A stretch of 64,000 nucleotides of DNA from Arthrobacter sp. Soil736 (GTDB lineage: Bacteria > Actinomycetota > Actinomycetes > Actinomycetales > Micrococcaceae). Position 1 is the stretch's first letter. The number at the start of each line of letters is the position of its first letter. The DNA lies in the NCBI RefSeq assembly GCF_001428005.1, contig NZ_LMSB01000034.1:125793-189792 (forward strand). The letters are read 5' to 3'. Under the pieces are notes generated by a model. It saw only the letters and a list, made by a program, of their open reading frames with translations. It was not told the DNA's origin and did not search any database. This document shows positions 17,567-27,279 of the stretch, one piece after another. A program made the position numbers and the translations under genes.

Positions 17567-19459
17567 ATGAGTGTTCAGCCGGGTCTTCACCGTCAGTACT
17601 GTTCAGTTGCCGCTCCCACCCAGCTGTGGCTGGACGCCGACGGCCGGCTCTCCGGCGGCCCCACATTCACGGGACTCCTGCACGGCGACACACGCATGCT
17701 CTGCCGGGCGTCCGTCACCGTCAACGGCATGGAGCCGGAACAGGTTTCCGTGGACCCGGCCCCGGGCGGCGTCCTGCGGGTCCGGGGACTCATCAGGGGG
17801 ATCGCCGGGCGCACGGCGGATCCCGCCGTCGAACTCCTGCAGACCTGGACCGTCACTCCGGGCGTCGTCCGGCACGGCCTGCGGATCAGCACCTCCCTCG
17901 AGGAGCTCGACGTCGAACTCGCCATCGGGCTCGCAGCCGACTTCACCGACATGGCCGGCATCCGGCTGAGCCGCTTCCGCGACCCGCAGGACCCCGTGGC
18001 GGATGACGCCGTGCTGCGCTGGCACGACGACGGCCGGAACCTTACGGTCTCGGCCCCCGGCAGCACCGGGCCGGGTCAGCAGCTGCTGTGGCGCGGCACC
18101 GCGGGCCGCGGGCGGCCCTACGAAGCCGAATGGCAGGCGGTGCTGGATGATCACGGCGGCGCCGTGGTGGCCGCCGCGCCTTCCTCGCTCACGTTTCCGG
18201 CCCACGCTGTGCCTTCCGGCCCGCTGCAGACGCTCCTCGAAAATTCGCTGGACGAGCTGGACGGCCTGCGCCTGGCCACGCGCCAGCTGCCCGACGCCCC
18301 CTTCATCGCCGCCGGCGCGCCGTGGTACTTCACCCTGTTCGGCCGGGACTCGCTGTGGGCCGCGCGCATGCTGCTGCCGCTCGACGCCGGGCTGGCCGTA
18401 GGCACGCTCCGCGTCCTGGCGGAATTCCAGGGCACCAAATCCGATCCGGACGCCGCGGAGGAGCCCGGCAAGATCCTGCACGAGCTGCGCTCCAAGGAGC
18501 TCGTGCTGGAAAGCGAGGGGCTCCGCCTCCCTCCCGTGTATTTCGGCGCGGTGGATTCCACGCTTCTTTGGCTGTGCCTGCTGTCCGAGCTGTGGCACAC
18601 GGGCAAAGCCGACGACGCCGTCCGTGCCCTGCTGCCTAACGCCCGCCGCGCCGCGGCCTGGCTGCTCGCGTCCGCCAACCCCGACGGAACCGGAACGGCG
18701 GGAGGCTCCGGCTTCCTCACCTACCAGGACCCCACCGGCCACGGCCTGAGCAACCAGGGCTGGAAGGATTCGGCGGATGCCATGCAGTTCCGTGACGGAC
18801 GGCTCGCCGACGGACCCATCGCCCTGGCGGAAGTCCAGGCGTACGCCTACCAGGCGGCCCTGGCCACGGCGGAACTCTTCGACGCCACCGACGCGGACGC
18901 GGGGGATGCCACCGCCGGTGAGCTGCGGGACTTCGCCGCCGCCCTCCAGCAACGGTTTCGCGAGCGCTTCTGGGTGGAGGACGCGGCCGGAGGCTTTCCG
19001 GCCATGGCGCTGGACGGCGGCGGCGTGCCGCTGGACATCCCGGGCTCCAACATGGGCCACCTCCTCGGCACGGGCATCCTGTCACCGGAGGAGACGCGCC
19101 TCGTCGCCATACGCCTGCTGAGCCCGGAGCTGTTCACGGGTTACGGCATCCACACGATGTCCAACCGGGCGGCCGGTTTCTGGCCCTACAGCTACCACTG
19201 CGGTTCGGTGTGGAGCCACGATACCGCCATCGCCATCCGCGGGCTCCTAGCCGACGGCTTCACCGCCGAGGCCCGCACGCTCGCGGACGGCCTGCTGACG
19301 GCGTCGGAGTCCTTCGGGAACCGCCTGCCGGAGCTGTTCGCCGGCGCCCCCGCGTCCCAGTCCGGCGATGCGGTGCCGTACCCGGCGTCGTGCCATCCGC
19401 AGGCGTGGTCCTCGGCCTCGGCCGTGGTGGTGGCCCAGGCCCTCGGCGCCCTGGCCTGA
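17567..19459 (+). CDS. Glycogen-debranching-like (amylo-alpha-1,6-glucosidase type) protein
   Basis: A 630-residue soluble protein in two parts: an N-terminal beta-rich glycogen-debranching N-terminal domain (about 1-230; LHGDTRMLCRASVTVNG) and a C-terminal (alpha/alpha)6-barrel (about 240-625; WYFTLFGRDSLWAARMLLPL, NQGWKDSADAMQF, HCGSVWSHDTAIAIRGL). The acidic residues in GRDS and the SVWSHDTA stretch are likely active-site residues. It probably removes alpha-1,6 branches or acts on a related glucan; substrate not determinable. It stands alone, converging on the GH32 gene. Confidence 0.85.
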   Translation: MSVQPGLHRQYCSVAAPTQLWLDADGRLSGGPTFTGLLHGDTRMLCRASVTVNGMEPEQVSVDPAPGGVLRVRGLIRGIAGRTADPAVELLQTWTVTPGVVRHGLRISTSLEELDVELAIGLAADFTDMAGIRLSRFRDPQDPVADDAVLRWHDDGRNLTVSAPGSTGPGQQLLWRGTAGRGRPYEAEWQAVLDDHGGAVVAAAPSSLTFPAHAVPSGPLQTLLENSLDELDGLRLATRQLPDAPFIAAGAPWYFTLFGRDSLWAARMLLPLDAGLAVGTLRVLAEFQGTKSDPDAAEEPGKILHELRSKELVLESEGLRLPPVYFGAVDSTLLWLCLLSELWHTGKADDAVRALLPNARRAAAWLLASANPDGTGTAGGSGFLTYQDPTGHGLSNQGWKDSADAMQFRDGRLADGPIALAEVQAYAYQAALATAELFDATDADAGDATAGELRDFAAALQQRFRERFWVEDAAGGFPAMALDGGGVPLDIPGSNMGHLLGTGILSPEETRLVAIRLLSPELFTGYGIHTMSNRAAGFWPYSYHCGSVWSHDTAIAIRGLLADGFTAEARTLADGLLTASESFGNRLPELFAGAPASQSGDAVPYPASCHPQAWSSASAVVVAQALGALA

Positions 19460-19535
19460 CCGGACTGGCGCCGCCCTGTCCTGACTGCTCCAGACGAGTC
19501 CTGACGCGACGGGCCGTGCAGCGGGCCGCACCGCC

Positions 19536-21230
19536 CTACCGGGCGGTGGCCAGCGGCGTGTACTTGAAGGACTTCAGGGTGACGTTGCCGCCCGTGGTGG
19601 CGGCATTGACCCTGTGCTGCCCCTCCCGGGGGAACACCAGCGAGGTCAGGGTCTGCTCCCCGCCGTTGACGAACACCTCAACCGAGGAATAGTCCACGAA
19701 GACGGTCAGCTCCACGCTCCCCCGTCCGGGCGCGTCTGAGTTGCGGGGCTGGCTCAGGGCGGTTCTCCGGTCCGTGAAGACCGGGCCCAGCGCCTCCGCG
19801 CCGGGCACCACGGCCGCCCTGGACAGCGAGGCCGTGCCCTCCGCGAAGTTGTACCCGACGGTGGCGAAGTCCGCAGAACCGCTGCCCAGCTTCAGGAGAG
19901 CCTCCGCACCGTCGTCGGCCTGGGTCCGTTCCAGTGTGACGTCCAGCCGGTAGGCACCGCTGCCGGGGGCGGGAAGGTCCCCCGCGCCCGCGGGAGTGAC
20001 GGGCCTGCTGTCCGCTGTCTTGGAAGCGCCTTCCAGAAGCGACATGGCGCCGGTGGGAGTCGAGACCAGGGAGGGCCTGCCCTGGACGGTCTTGAGGCGG
20101 ATGTCCCGCACGATCGAGTCGGCGCCGCCCTGCCAGTCAGTGGTCGGCAGCTGGCGGGCGTACGTCCAGTTGTTCATCCAGCCGATGGCGTGCCGGGACG
20201 CGGTCCGTTCGTTGTCCGGAAGCCGGGGATCATCCCAGGTGACGGCCGCGTAGAAGTCTGATCCGGCGTCGAGCCACTGATGCTTCCCGTCAGCCGGGGT
20301 GAAGGTGGTCCCGTCCCAGGTTCCGGTCCAGTAGGCCACGCCCGTGGTCCGCCCCTCCCCGGAGCCGTTGGCGCTCGCGGCCAGGACCCAGGTGCGCTTG
20401 GCCGGATCGCCGTCGAGATCCAGCTCGAAGAGATCCGGGCATTCGAGGATGCCGAGGCCCTTGCGCTCAAAGCCGGAGACGTAGCGCCAGGCCTTCAGGT
20501 CGCGCGAGGTGTAGAGGCCGACTTTCTCGCCTTCGGCCAGGGCCATGACCCACTGGCCCCTGGCCTCGTCACGGATGATTTTCGGGTCGCGCCAGTGCTC
20601 CTTGCCCGGGTTGTCCATCACGGGATTCCGGTCATAGGCCTTGAACGTGTAGCCCTTGTCCGTGGAATAGAACAGGGACTGGCGCTGAATGCCCTTGTCC
20701 TGCTGCGTCATCACGGCGACCACGGCGTCTTTGCCGAATCCTGCCGTGTTGCCGTGGTCCACCACGGCGCTGCCCGTTTCGATGTCGCCCAGGCCATTCT
20801 TGAACTTCTCAATGGCCACGCCCTCGTCCTTCCAGTGCACCAGATCGGTGGTGGTGACGTGGTACCACTCGGTGCCGTTACCCTCCGGATGGTCCGCGTT
20901 GTAGAGGTAGTAGTAGTGCCACACCCCGTCCAGCATGAACGGCCGCTGAGGATCGTTCATCCATTCCTTCGCGGGCGTCAGGTGGTAGCCGGGGCGGAAC
21001 TGGGAGGCTCCCTCAGGCCTGCTGAACGACTGCTGGGCGGGCGCGGCCGACGACGGGGTCGGGCCGGCGCTCCCCTGCCCCTGCCTGCCGGACCCGCCGG
21101 CCATGCCGACCGCAACGGTCACAGCCAGCACCACCGTGAGCGCCGCCGCCACCGCAATCCAGGTGGCACGCGGGCTGAGCTTGCGTAGGGAAAACCTCTG
21201 CATGTCCGCCGATCGTGTTGGGAGTGGCAT
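19536..21230 (-). CDS. Secreted or membrane-anchored GH32 fructan hydrolase
   Basis: A 564-residue enzyme with an N-terminal hydrophobic segment (about residues 24-46) acting as signal peptide or anchor, then a Ser/Pro/Gly/Gln linker. GH32 signatures: WMNDPQRP at 90-97 with nucleophile Asp93, WRDPK with the transition-state Asp, and ECPDLF with the acid/base Glu. The NDPQRP form differs from the common NDPNG of invertases and suggests a levan- or inulin-active enzyme (inference). A beta-sandwich domain ends the protein. Start uncertain: ATG 21230, TTG 21233 or ATG 21203 all keep the signal segment. Confidence 0.88.
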   Translation of the reverse strand: MPLPTRSADMQRFSLRKLSPRATWIAVAAALTVVLAVTVAVGMAGGSGRQGQGSAGPTPSSAAPAQQSFSRPEGASQFRPGYHLTPAKEWMNDPQRPFMLDGVWHYYYLYNADHPEGNGTEWYHVTTTDLVHWKDEGVAIEKFKNGLGDIETGSAVVDHGNTAGFGKDAVVAVMTQQDKGIQRQSLFYSTDKGYTFKAYDRNPVMDNPGKEHWRDPKIIRDEARGQWVMALAEGEKVGLYTSRDLKAWRYVSGFERKGLGILECPDLFELDLDGDPAKRTWVLAASANGSGEGRTTGVAYWTGTWDGTTFTPADGKHQWLDAGSDFYAAVTWDDPRLPDNERTASRHAIGWMNNWTYARQLPTTDWQGGADSIVRDIRLKTVQGRPSLVSTPTGAMSLLEGASKTADSRPVTPAGAGDLPAPGSGAYRLDVTLERTQADDGAEALLKLGSGSADFATVGYNFAEGTASLSRAAVVPGAEALGPVFTDRRTALSQPRNSDAPGRGSVELTVFVDYSSVEVFVNGGEQTLTSLVFPREGQHRVNAATTGGNVTLKSFKYTPLATAR

Positions 21231-21268
21231 CAATTTTAGCGCGGCGGAGCGTCCCTTCCTGTTCCGGT

Positions 21269-21877
21269 TCAGGCACCCGCCTGGCCCGCAGGGCGCTTCT
21301 TCTGCGGATACGGCGTCTCGCCCCGAGCCAGCATCTCCACGAATCCCGCAATTTTCCGCTCCCGGGTGGACGCCTGCTTCACCGAGTTGGTGCGGTAGAT
21401 CAAGGCGTAGCGGTTGACGGACGTCAGGACGTCGAACATGGTCTGGGCCTCCGGGACGGCGGCAATCGCGGCCGCAAGATCGGCCGGGACGTCCGCCGAC
21501 GCCTGCCCCGAATATGCGGCCTCCCAGCGGCCGTCGGCCTTGGCGGCGTCGACGGCGGTCCGGCCCGCCGCTGTCATCCTGCCGGCGGCTTCAAGCATCC
21601 CGATGCGGTCCACGTTCCGTGCGGACCAGACGCTCTTTGGCCCGCGGCGCGTCATCCGCTGGAAGGAACTGTCGTCGTCGCGCCGCCTGCCCTGACCGTC
21701 GATCCAGCCAAAGCACAGTGCCTCGCTCAGGGCAGCTTCGTAGTCCAGTTCCGTGGTGCGGCCGCCCTTCTTGTGCAGCACCAGCCACACGCCCGGGCTG
21801 GTGTCATGGTGCCGTTCCAGCCACGTGCGCCATTCAGCAGCGTCCTTGACCAGGAGTTCGTCGAGTTCAACAGCCAT
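21269..21877 (-). CDS. YdeI/OmpD-associated family protein
   Basis: A 202-residue soluble protein. The pattern ELLVKDAAEWRTWLERHHDTSPGVWLVLHKK, ALCFGWIDGQGRRRDDDSSFQRMTRRGPKSVWSARN and the C-terminal REKI-like RERKIAGFVEMLARGE matches the YdeI/OmpD-associated family, some of which are named bacteriocin-protection proteins. The molecular role is not established. It lies 38 bp upstream of the GH32 start on the same strand and may share its transcript. Confidence 0.85.
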   Translation of the reverse strand: MAVELDELLVKDAAEWRTWLERHHDTSPGVWLVLHKKGGRTTELDYEAALSEALCFGWIDGQGRRRDDDSSFQRMTRRGPKSVWSARNVDRIGMLEAAGRMTAAGRTAVDAAKADGRWEAAYSGQASADVPADLAAAIAAVPEAQTMFDVLTSVNRYALIYRTNSVKQASTRERKIAGFVEMLARGETPYPQKKRPAGQAGA

Positions 21878-21960
21878 GCGCCTATTCTGCCCCCGGTGCC
21901 GGACGAATCAAGTCGTGGCATCATGGCCATGACGGCGCTTTCCGAATCCGAGGAGAACCC

Positions 21961-22701
21961 ATGCTGCGTGCCCGCCCCGTTCATTTCACCTCCCGGATGG
22001 AACCGTGGGAGCGGCTCCTCACGGACCTGGGCATGGTCAAGACCCTGGACGACGACTCCTGGAAAGAGTTCGACGCCTGGTCCGGCCGGCTGGCGCTCCA
22101 GCACACCCCGGCCGGCACCGCGGACGACGGCATCACCTCCTTCGGCGTCGAAGTGGGCGATCCCGAGGAGTTCGCCCGGCGCACCAATCTGGCGGGAGCG
22201 GAAACGGGAACCACACCGGCCGAGCTGGTACCGCCGGACATCGGCGACTCCTGCCGGGTCACGGGCGCGGACGGCTTCAGCTTCATGGCGGACAAAGCAG
22301 CCCACGACGTCCAGTGCGCCGACGCCGATCCGGGGCTGAAGGTGGTGGCGGTCTGGTTCACCGAGGACGCGGCTGCGGCGGCCAGCACGCTGCGGAGCAT
22401 CGGCGCCCGGTTCCGCCCCGTTCCCGACGCCGACGAAACGGCCGACTTCACCGCCAAGAACGGCGGCGTGCTGATGGTTCGCCCCGGTTCCGGTCCGGCG
22501 CGGTCCGGCTTCGGTTTCGAGTACGACGGCGATCTGGACGCCTTGCGTGATCGGCTCACCGCCGCCGGGCACCAGGTCAGCGTGACGGAAGAGGCCTTCG
22601 GACGCACACTGCACGTGGCCAACCCGGATGCGGCCGGAGGTGCCGCTCCGGGACCCCACGTGCCGCCCACGCTGTGGGTGTCCGCCAGGCGTCCGGCGTA
22701 G
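21961..22701 (+). CDS. VOC (glyoxalase/bleomycin-resistance fold) protein
   Basis: A 246-residue protein after a GAGGAGAA ribosome-binding site. Two tandem beta-alpha-beta-beta-beta modules are visible (about 1-115 and 118-244), each with the strand pattern of the vicinal oxygen chelate fold. Metal-ligand positions are not clear, so it may be a non-enzymatic binding member. Divergent from the YdeI-like gene. Function unknown. Confidence 0.7.
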   Translation: MLRARPVHFTSRMEPWERLLTDLGMVKTLDDDSWKEFDAWSGRLALQHTPAGTADDGITSFGVEVGDPEEFARRTNLAGAETGTTPAELVPPDIGDSCRVTGADGFSFMADKAAHDVQCADADPGLKVVAVWFTEDAAAAASTLRSIGARFRPVPDADETADFTAKNGGVLMVRPGSGPARSGFGFEYDGDLDALRDRLTAAGHQVSVTEEAFGRTLHVANPDAAGGAAPGPHVPPTLWVSARRPA

Positions 22702-22721
22702 CCCCCGCGGTTCGAGGCGTT

Positions 22722-22779
22722 CGAGGCGTGGGATCCCGGCACTTAGGCCGCACCTAAGCCCTGAGATCTCACGCTTCGG
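22722..22779. repeat. Family D 58-bp palindromic repeat, copy 1
   Basis: Outer arms CGAGGCGTGGGATC and GATCTCACGCTTCG pair with two G-T wobbles, and the interior holds CTTAGG/CCTAAG. A second copy of the same 58-bp length is at 34216. It separates the convergent VOC and M20 genes. Confidence 0.8.
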
Positions 22780-22796
22780 TGGCGTACTGGCGGCCG

Positions 22797-24059
22797 CTAG
22801 TCTTCGAGCACGCCGTTGCAGAGCCGGTTGACCACTTCGGTGAGCATGGCCAGGCCCGCGACGATGTCCTCATCCGTGGTGTATTCGTGTTCGTTGTGCG
22901 AAATTCCGTCCACGCTGGGCACGAACAGCATCACGGTGGGGACGAGGTCCTTCATGTTCGTGGAGTCGTGCCCGGCGAGGGTCATGACTTGCTTGCTCGT
23001 CAGTCCCAGGTCGGCGGCGACCTTGGCGGCCAGTTCCACGCCCTCGGGCTGGTACGGCGTGACGGGCCAGGAGTGGGAGTGGTTGCGTTCCACCATGATG
23101 TTGGCCAGCCGCTCGATCTCCGCAATGCGCCGATGCAGGAGCGCGTCGGCCTCGGCAAGGACTGCCTCGTCCGCGCTCCGCAGATCCAGCAGCAGGTTGA
23201 CCCGTGACGGCACCACAACGGGCGAGTTCGGATACACGTTCAGCTGGCCCACCGAGGTGTGCAGCACGCCGGGGAACTTGTCGGCCAGTTCCCGCGCCGC
23301 CACCACCAGCATGGAGGCGCCGAGCAGGGCGTCCTTCCGGTCCGCGATGACGGTGGACCCGGTGTGGGCCTGTTCTCCGTGGACCACGAATTCGTACTTG
23401 TTGGCGGCCCAGTTGGAGTGCACCAGGCCGATCGTGATGCCTTCGCGCTCCATGCTGCGGCCCTGCTCGATGTGGATTTCCGCGCAGTATGCGGCTTCAG
23501 GCCCTTCGTAGTCTCCGCGGCAGCCGATGGCGTCCAGCGCGTCGCGGACCGTGACGCCCACGGCGTCGGTGGTGGCTAGTGCCGTCTCCAGCTCCAGCTT
23601 GCCGGTGTACACCGAGGAGCCCATCATGGACGGCTTGAAGCGGGAGCCTTCCTCGTTGAACCAGTTGACGACGGCGATGTTGAACTTCGGCTGGCCGTCC
23701 GGGCCGGAGGCGCCCCATTTCTCCACCAGGCGGAAGGCCGCGTGCGCGGCGGCCAGCACGCCGTAGGCGCCGTCGTACCGGCCGGCGGTGGGCTGCGAGT
23801 CCATGTGCGAGCCCACCACTACGTAGGGTGCGCCAGGCACTGCTTCGAAGAGTCCCCACTCGTTGCCGGCGCGGTCGAACTTCACCGTGAAGCCCTTGGC
23901 CTCCAGCAGTTCCTTGAGCCACTGGCGCTGCTGGCCGTCGGGGATGGAGGCGGCCTGCCTGTCAACGCCGCCGTTCGCGGTGGCTCCGAATTCGCTCATG
24001 GTGTGGAAATCGCGGACGAAGGCGGTGTCGCGGGCGCTGAGGGTGGTTGTTGTGGTCAC
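22797..24059 (-). CDS. M20-family hydantoinase/carbamoylase-type amidase
   Basis: A 420-residue zinc hydrolase. Metal-binding residues are in place: His85 and Asp87 (SHMDS), Asp96 (GRYDGAYG), Glu136/137 (NEEGSRF), His196 (HIEQG) and the late SHNEHE histidine. This is the allantoate amidohydrolase / N-carbamoyl-L-amino-acid hydrolase branch, which releases CO2 and ammonia from carbamoyl or ureido acids. It is the last gene of a five-gene leftward operon and starts 9 bp after the amidohydrolase stop. The exact substrate is not readable. Confidence 0.88.
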   Translation of the reverse strand: MTTTTTLSARDTAFVRDFHTMSEFGATANGGVDRQAASIPDGQQRQWLKELLEAKGFTVKFDRAGNEWGLFEAVPGAPYVVVGSHMDSQPTAGRYDGAYGVLAAAHAAFRLVEKWGASGPDGQPKFNIAVVNWFNEEGSRFKPSMMGSSVYTGKLELETALATTDAVGVTVRDALDAIGCRGDYEGPEAAYCAEIHIEQGRSMEREGITIGLVHSNWAANKYEFVVHGEQAHTGSTVIADRKDALLGASMLVVAARELADKFPGVLHTSVGQLNVYPNSPVVVPSRVNLLLDLRSADEAVLAEADALLHRRIAEIERLANIMVERNHSHSWPVTPYQPEGVELAAKVAADLGLTSKQVMTLAGHDSTNMKDLVPTVMLFVPSVDGISHNEHEYTTDEDIVAGLAMLTEVVNRLCNGVLED

Positions 24060-24068
24060 GGTGCTCTC

Positions 24069-25847
24069 CTATGAACAGTTGGTGGCTGTGCTGATGAATG
24101 TGATGCCGGAGGACGGGCCGACGGCCGTCCGGCCGGTACGGACAGGGCTCCGGAAGGAGGACTCCCGGTGGGTAAATGCGCCGCCGACGGCGGTGGCAAG
24201 GACCCGGAGGCCGGCAATGTCCGGGGCGGTCAGCGGCGAGCCGGACAGTACAGTGAAGTCCGCCAGCTTTCCGGGCGTCAGTGTGCCTTTGGCCTGCGCG
24301 GTGCCGGTGGCGGCGGCCGCCCCGGAGGTGTAGGCCGCCAGCGCCTGGCGGGGGCTCAGCCGCTCGTCCGGGTTGCCGAAAACGGCCCCGGAGACGGTGC
24401 GCCGGTCCACGAAGGCCTGCATTCCGCGGAGCACGTTGCCGTCCGCCACGGGGCGGTCCGAGCTACCGGCGAGAGTCACGCCTGCGGCCAGGAACGACGC
24501 CGCACGGTAGGCCCAGCCGATCCGCTCCGGCCCCAGCGAGGCGGTCATCGCGTCCCCGCCCTCGAAGAAGAAACTTGACTGCGGGGTGACGGCGATTCCG
24601 GCGTCCGCGAGCCGCTGCACCTGGTCGGGCCTGGTCACCGAGGCGTGTTCGATCCGGTTGGGCAGGGCGCGTGGCCCGTACTTTTCAGCGCAGTCCGTGA
24701 GGATGCCTATCGCGAGGTCCAGGGCGCGGTCACCGATGGCGTGCGCCGCGATGGACCAGCCAGCCGCGTAGGCGGCCTCGATGCTCCGCCGCAGCTGCTC
24801 CGGATCGGCCTGGAAGTAGCCGGTGTTGCCCGTGTTGTCCGTGTGGCCGTGGCTGCAGTAGTCCTCGCTGACGGCCGCGGTTTCGCCCAGCAGCGAGCCG
24901 TCCAGGAACACCTTCGCCGGGCCGAGGGATAGCACGTCGTTACCGAAACCGCTCGCCATGCCAAGATCCAGGCCTACGGCCTCCAAGCCGAACCCGTCGA
25001 GCGGGTGGAGCACGTCCAGGACCGGCATCAGCTGGGCTCGGGCGTGCAGCCTGCCGTTGGCCACGGCGCGCTGGTAGGCGGCCAGTTCCACGGGGCTGTG
25101 GCCGATCCAGCCGCCGCCGATCCCGGCTTCCGTGAAGCTGGTGATGCCTTCCGCGGCGTAGTGCCGGGTGGCCCGGTCCAGCGCCGCTTCGATGGCCTCG
25201 AGCGAATACGGCAGGATCAACTCCTGGACCAGCTGCTGCGCTGTTTCCTGGACCAGCCCCGTGGGCCGCCCGCCGGCGTCGCGGACTATCACGCCGCCGT
25301 CGGGATCGGGGAACGACGGCGATTCGGCGCCCGCCAGCCGCAGCGCGGCGGTGTTCACCACGGCCATGTGGCCGGAGTTGTGCCGGATGAACAGCGGCCG
25401 GTCCCCCGTGATCCGGTCCAGCACCGCAATGTCCGGGAACTCGCCGCCGTGGTGCGTCTGGCTGAAGCCCGTGGCCATGAGCCAGCCGGCCTGCTGGTCC
25501 GGCCCCGTGCCGTCAGCGGACGCAAGGTCACCGGACGTGCCGGCGCGGGACTTGCCGCCGGCCATGTCCGCTTCCAGCAGCGCGTACAGCTGGTCCAGGC
25601 CGCGGGCGCCGGAGACGTCCACTTCGCCCAGGCCTAGCCCGAACCACGTGGTGTGGCAGTGGGCGTCGATGAACCCGGGAGTCACGGTGGCGCCGTCCAG
25701 GTCCAGGACCTCGGCCGCGTCCAGGCCGTCCAGGTCCTCATCGAGGCCGACGATGCGGCCCTGCCAGATTCCCAGCGACGTGGCATGCGGGCGGCGGTCA
25801 TCCATGGTGATGATGTCCGCGTTGCGCAGCAGCAGATCGAGTTTCAT
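24069..25847 (-). CDS. YtcJ-like metal-dependent amidohydrolase
   Basis: A 592-residue amidohydrolase-superfamily enzyme. MKLDLLLRNADIITMD, GRIVGLDEDL and the metal motif TPGFIDAHCHTTWFGL (about residues 56-71) open the protein; HSGH-like RHNSGHMAVVNTAAL, IAAHAIGDRALDLA and RIEHASV follow, and ITPQSSFFFEGGD and SSDRPV close the barrel. This is the YtcJ (amidohydro_3) type. Substrates of the family vary widely. The last ~30 residues extend past the usual end. Middle of the operon, 13 bp after the aldehyde dehydrogenase stop. Confidence 0.88.
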   Translation of the reverse strand: MKLDLLLRNADIITMDDRRPHATSLGIWQGRIVGLDEDLDGLDAAEVLDLDGATVTPGFIDAHCHTTWFGLGLGEVDVSGARGLDQLYALLEADMAGGKSRAGTSGDLASADGTGPDQQAGWLMATGFSQTHHGGEFPDIAVLDRITGDRPLFIRHNSGHMAVVNTAALRLAGAESPSFPDPDGGVIVRDAGGRPTGLVQETAQQLVQELILPYSLEAIEAALDRATRHYAAEGITSFTEAGIGGGWIGHSPVELAAYQRAVANGRLHARAQLMPVLDVLHPLDGFGLEAVGLDLGMASGFGNDVLSLGPAKVFLDGSLLGETAAVSEDYCSHGHTDNTGNTGYFQADPEQLRRSIEAAYAAGWSIAAHAIGDRALDLAIGILTDCAEKYGPRALPNRIEHASVTRPDQVQRLADAGIAVTPQSSFFFEGGDAMTASLGPERIGWAYRAASFLAAGVTLAGSSDRPVADGNVLRGMQAFVDRRTVSGAVFGNPDERLSPRQALAAYTSGAAAATGTAQAKGTLTPGKLADFTVLSGSPLTAPDIAGLRVLATAVGGAFTHRESSFRSPVRTGRTAVGPSSGITFISTATNCS

Positions 25848-25860
25848 GGGATGCCTGGCG

Positions 25861-27267
25861 TTAGCGGTGGGAGGTGGTGACGGACTTGATGCGGGTGTAG
25901 TCCTCGAGTCCGAACACGGACAGGTCCTTGCCGGTTCCGGAGTGCTTGAAACCGCCGTGCGGCGCCTCGGCCGGGATCACCTGGTGGCAGTTGATCCACA
26001 CGGAGCCGAAGTCGAGCTCGTTGGACACCCGGGTGACCACGCCGTGGTTGTCGGACCAGACGCTGGAGGCCAGCGCGTACTTGGTGCCGTTGGCCAGCTC
26101 GATGGCCTCCTCCTCCGTGGCGAACGGCTGCACCGTGACCACGGGACCGAAGATCTCGTCGCACACCACCTCGTCGCTCTGGAAGACGCCGTCGATCACC
26201 GTGGGCTCGAAGTAGTAGCCGGTGCCGGTGCGCTTGCCGCCGGAGAGGACGGTGGCGTTGGCCGGGAGCCGGGACATGAAGCCCTCCACCCGCTCAAGCT
26301 GTGCGGCACTGTTCAGCGGGCCGAGGTCCGCGTCGTCGCCGCCCACGGTGAGCGCGGCCGCCGCGGCTCCGAGCGCCGCGGCGAACTCGGCGTGGATGGA
26401 CTGCTCCACCAGCACGCGGGTGACGGCGGTGCAGTCCTGGCCGGCGTTGAAGAAGGCGCTCAGCGCGATTTCCTGCGCGGTCCGGGCGATGTCCACATCG
26501 GCGAAGACGATCGCGGGCGCCTTGCCGCCGAGTTCCAGGTGGACGTCCTTGAGGGTCTTGGCCGCGGCAGACATGACCTGTGCACCGGCACGGGTGGAGC
26601 CGGTGATGGAAACCATTTCCGGGATCTCGTGGTCCACCATGGCGGCACCGGCATCACGGCCGCCGCAGACGACGTTCACGACGCCTGCCGGGAAAACCTC
26701 CTGGGCCAGTTCGCCCAGGAACACCGTGGACCACGGCGTGGTGTCCGCAGGTTTGAGGACCAGGGTGTTGCCGGCGGCCAGGGCCGGGCCGATCTTCCAG
26801 ATGGCCATCATGAACGGGTAGTTCCACGGGGTGATCTGCGCGACCACGCCCAGCGGCTCGCGCCGGATGGTGGAGGTGAAGCCCTGGACGTACTCGGTGG
26901 AGGCCGTCCCCGACACCACCCGGCAGGCGCCGGCGAAGAACCGCAGCTGGTCCGCGCCGCGCAGGATCTCCAGTTCGCGGGTCGCGGCCCGGGGCTTGCC
27001 CGTGCACGCCACCTCGGCCTCCAGCAGGCGGTCCACGTTGGCTTCGATGAGGTCCGCGAGCTGCAGCAGCAGCGCCTGGCGTTCGCCCGGCGTCGTGCGC
27101 CTGTAGCCCTTGAACGCCTGCTGCGCGGCCTGGAAGGCGAGGTCGACGGCGGCTGCGTCGCTGTCCGGGGCGGTGCCGATCTGGAGTCCCGTGCTGGGGT
27201 CGAAGAAGGGCAGGCTGGCCGGGGCGTCAACAGCCTGGCCGTTGATGATGTTCTTGAGCGTGATCAC
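25861..27267 (-). CDS. NAD(P)-dependent aldehyde dehydrogenase
   Basis: A 468-residue enzyme with catalytic Cys279 in FFNAGQDCTA and general-base Glu245 in LELGGKAP; TPWNYPFMMAIWKIGPALAAGN and ITGSTRAG are the nucleotide-fold marks. It most resembles the betaine/gamma-aminobutyraldehyde dehydrogenase branch (inference). Within the operon it follows the ThDP enzyme by 12 bp and is well placed to oxidise an aldehyde that enzyme may release by decarboxylating a 2-oxo acid. Confidence 0.9.
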   Translation of the reverse strand: MITLKNIINGQAVDAPASLPFFDPSTGLQIGTAPDSDAAAVDLAFQAAQQAFKGYRRTTPGERQALLLQLADLIEANVDRLLEAEVACTGKPRAATRELEILRGADQLRFFAGACRVVSGTASTEYVQGFTSTIRREPLGVVAQITPWNYPFMMAIWKIGPALAAGNTLVLKPADTTPWSTVFLGELAQEVFPAGVVNVVCGGRDAGAAMVDHEIPEMVSITGSTRAGAQVMSAAAKTLKDVHLELGGKAPAIVFADVDIARTAQEIALSAFFNAGQDCTAVTRVLVEQSIHAEFAAALGAAAAALTVGGDDADLGPLNSAAQLERVEGFMSRLPANATVLSGGKRTGTGYYFEPTVIDGVFQSDEVVCDEIFGPVVTVQPFATEEEAIELANGTKYALASSVWSDNHGVVTRVSNELDFGSVWINCHQVIPAEAPHGGFKHSGTGKDLSVFGLEDYTRIKSVTTSHR

Positions 27268-27279
27268 GTGGGGCTCCAG

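Noticed and set aside
24117-24170. Extended C-terminus of the YtcJ-like protein as a gene fusion
   Set aside because: The extra residues are few, basic and without domain features; a simple stop-codon drift explains them.
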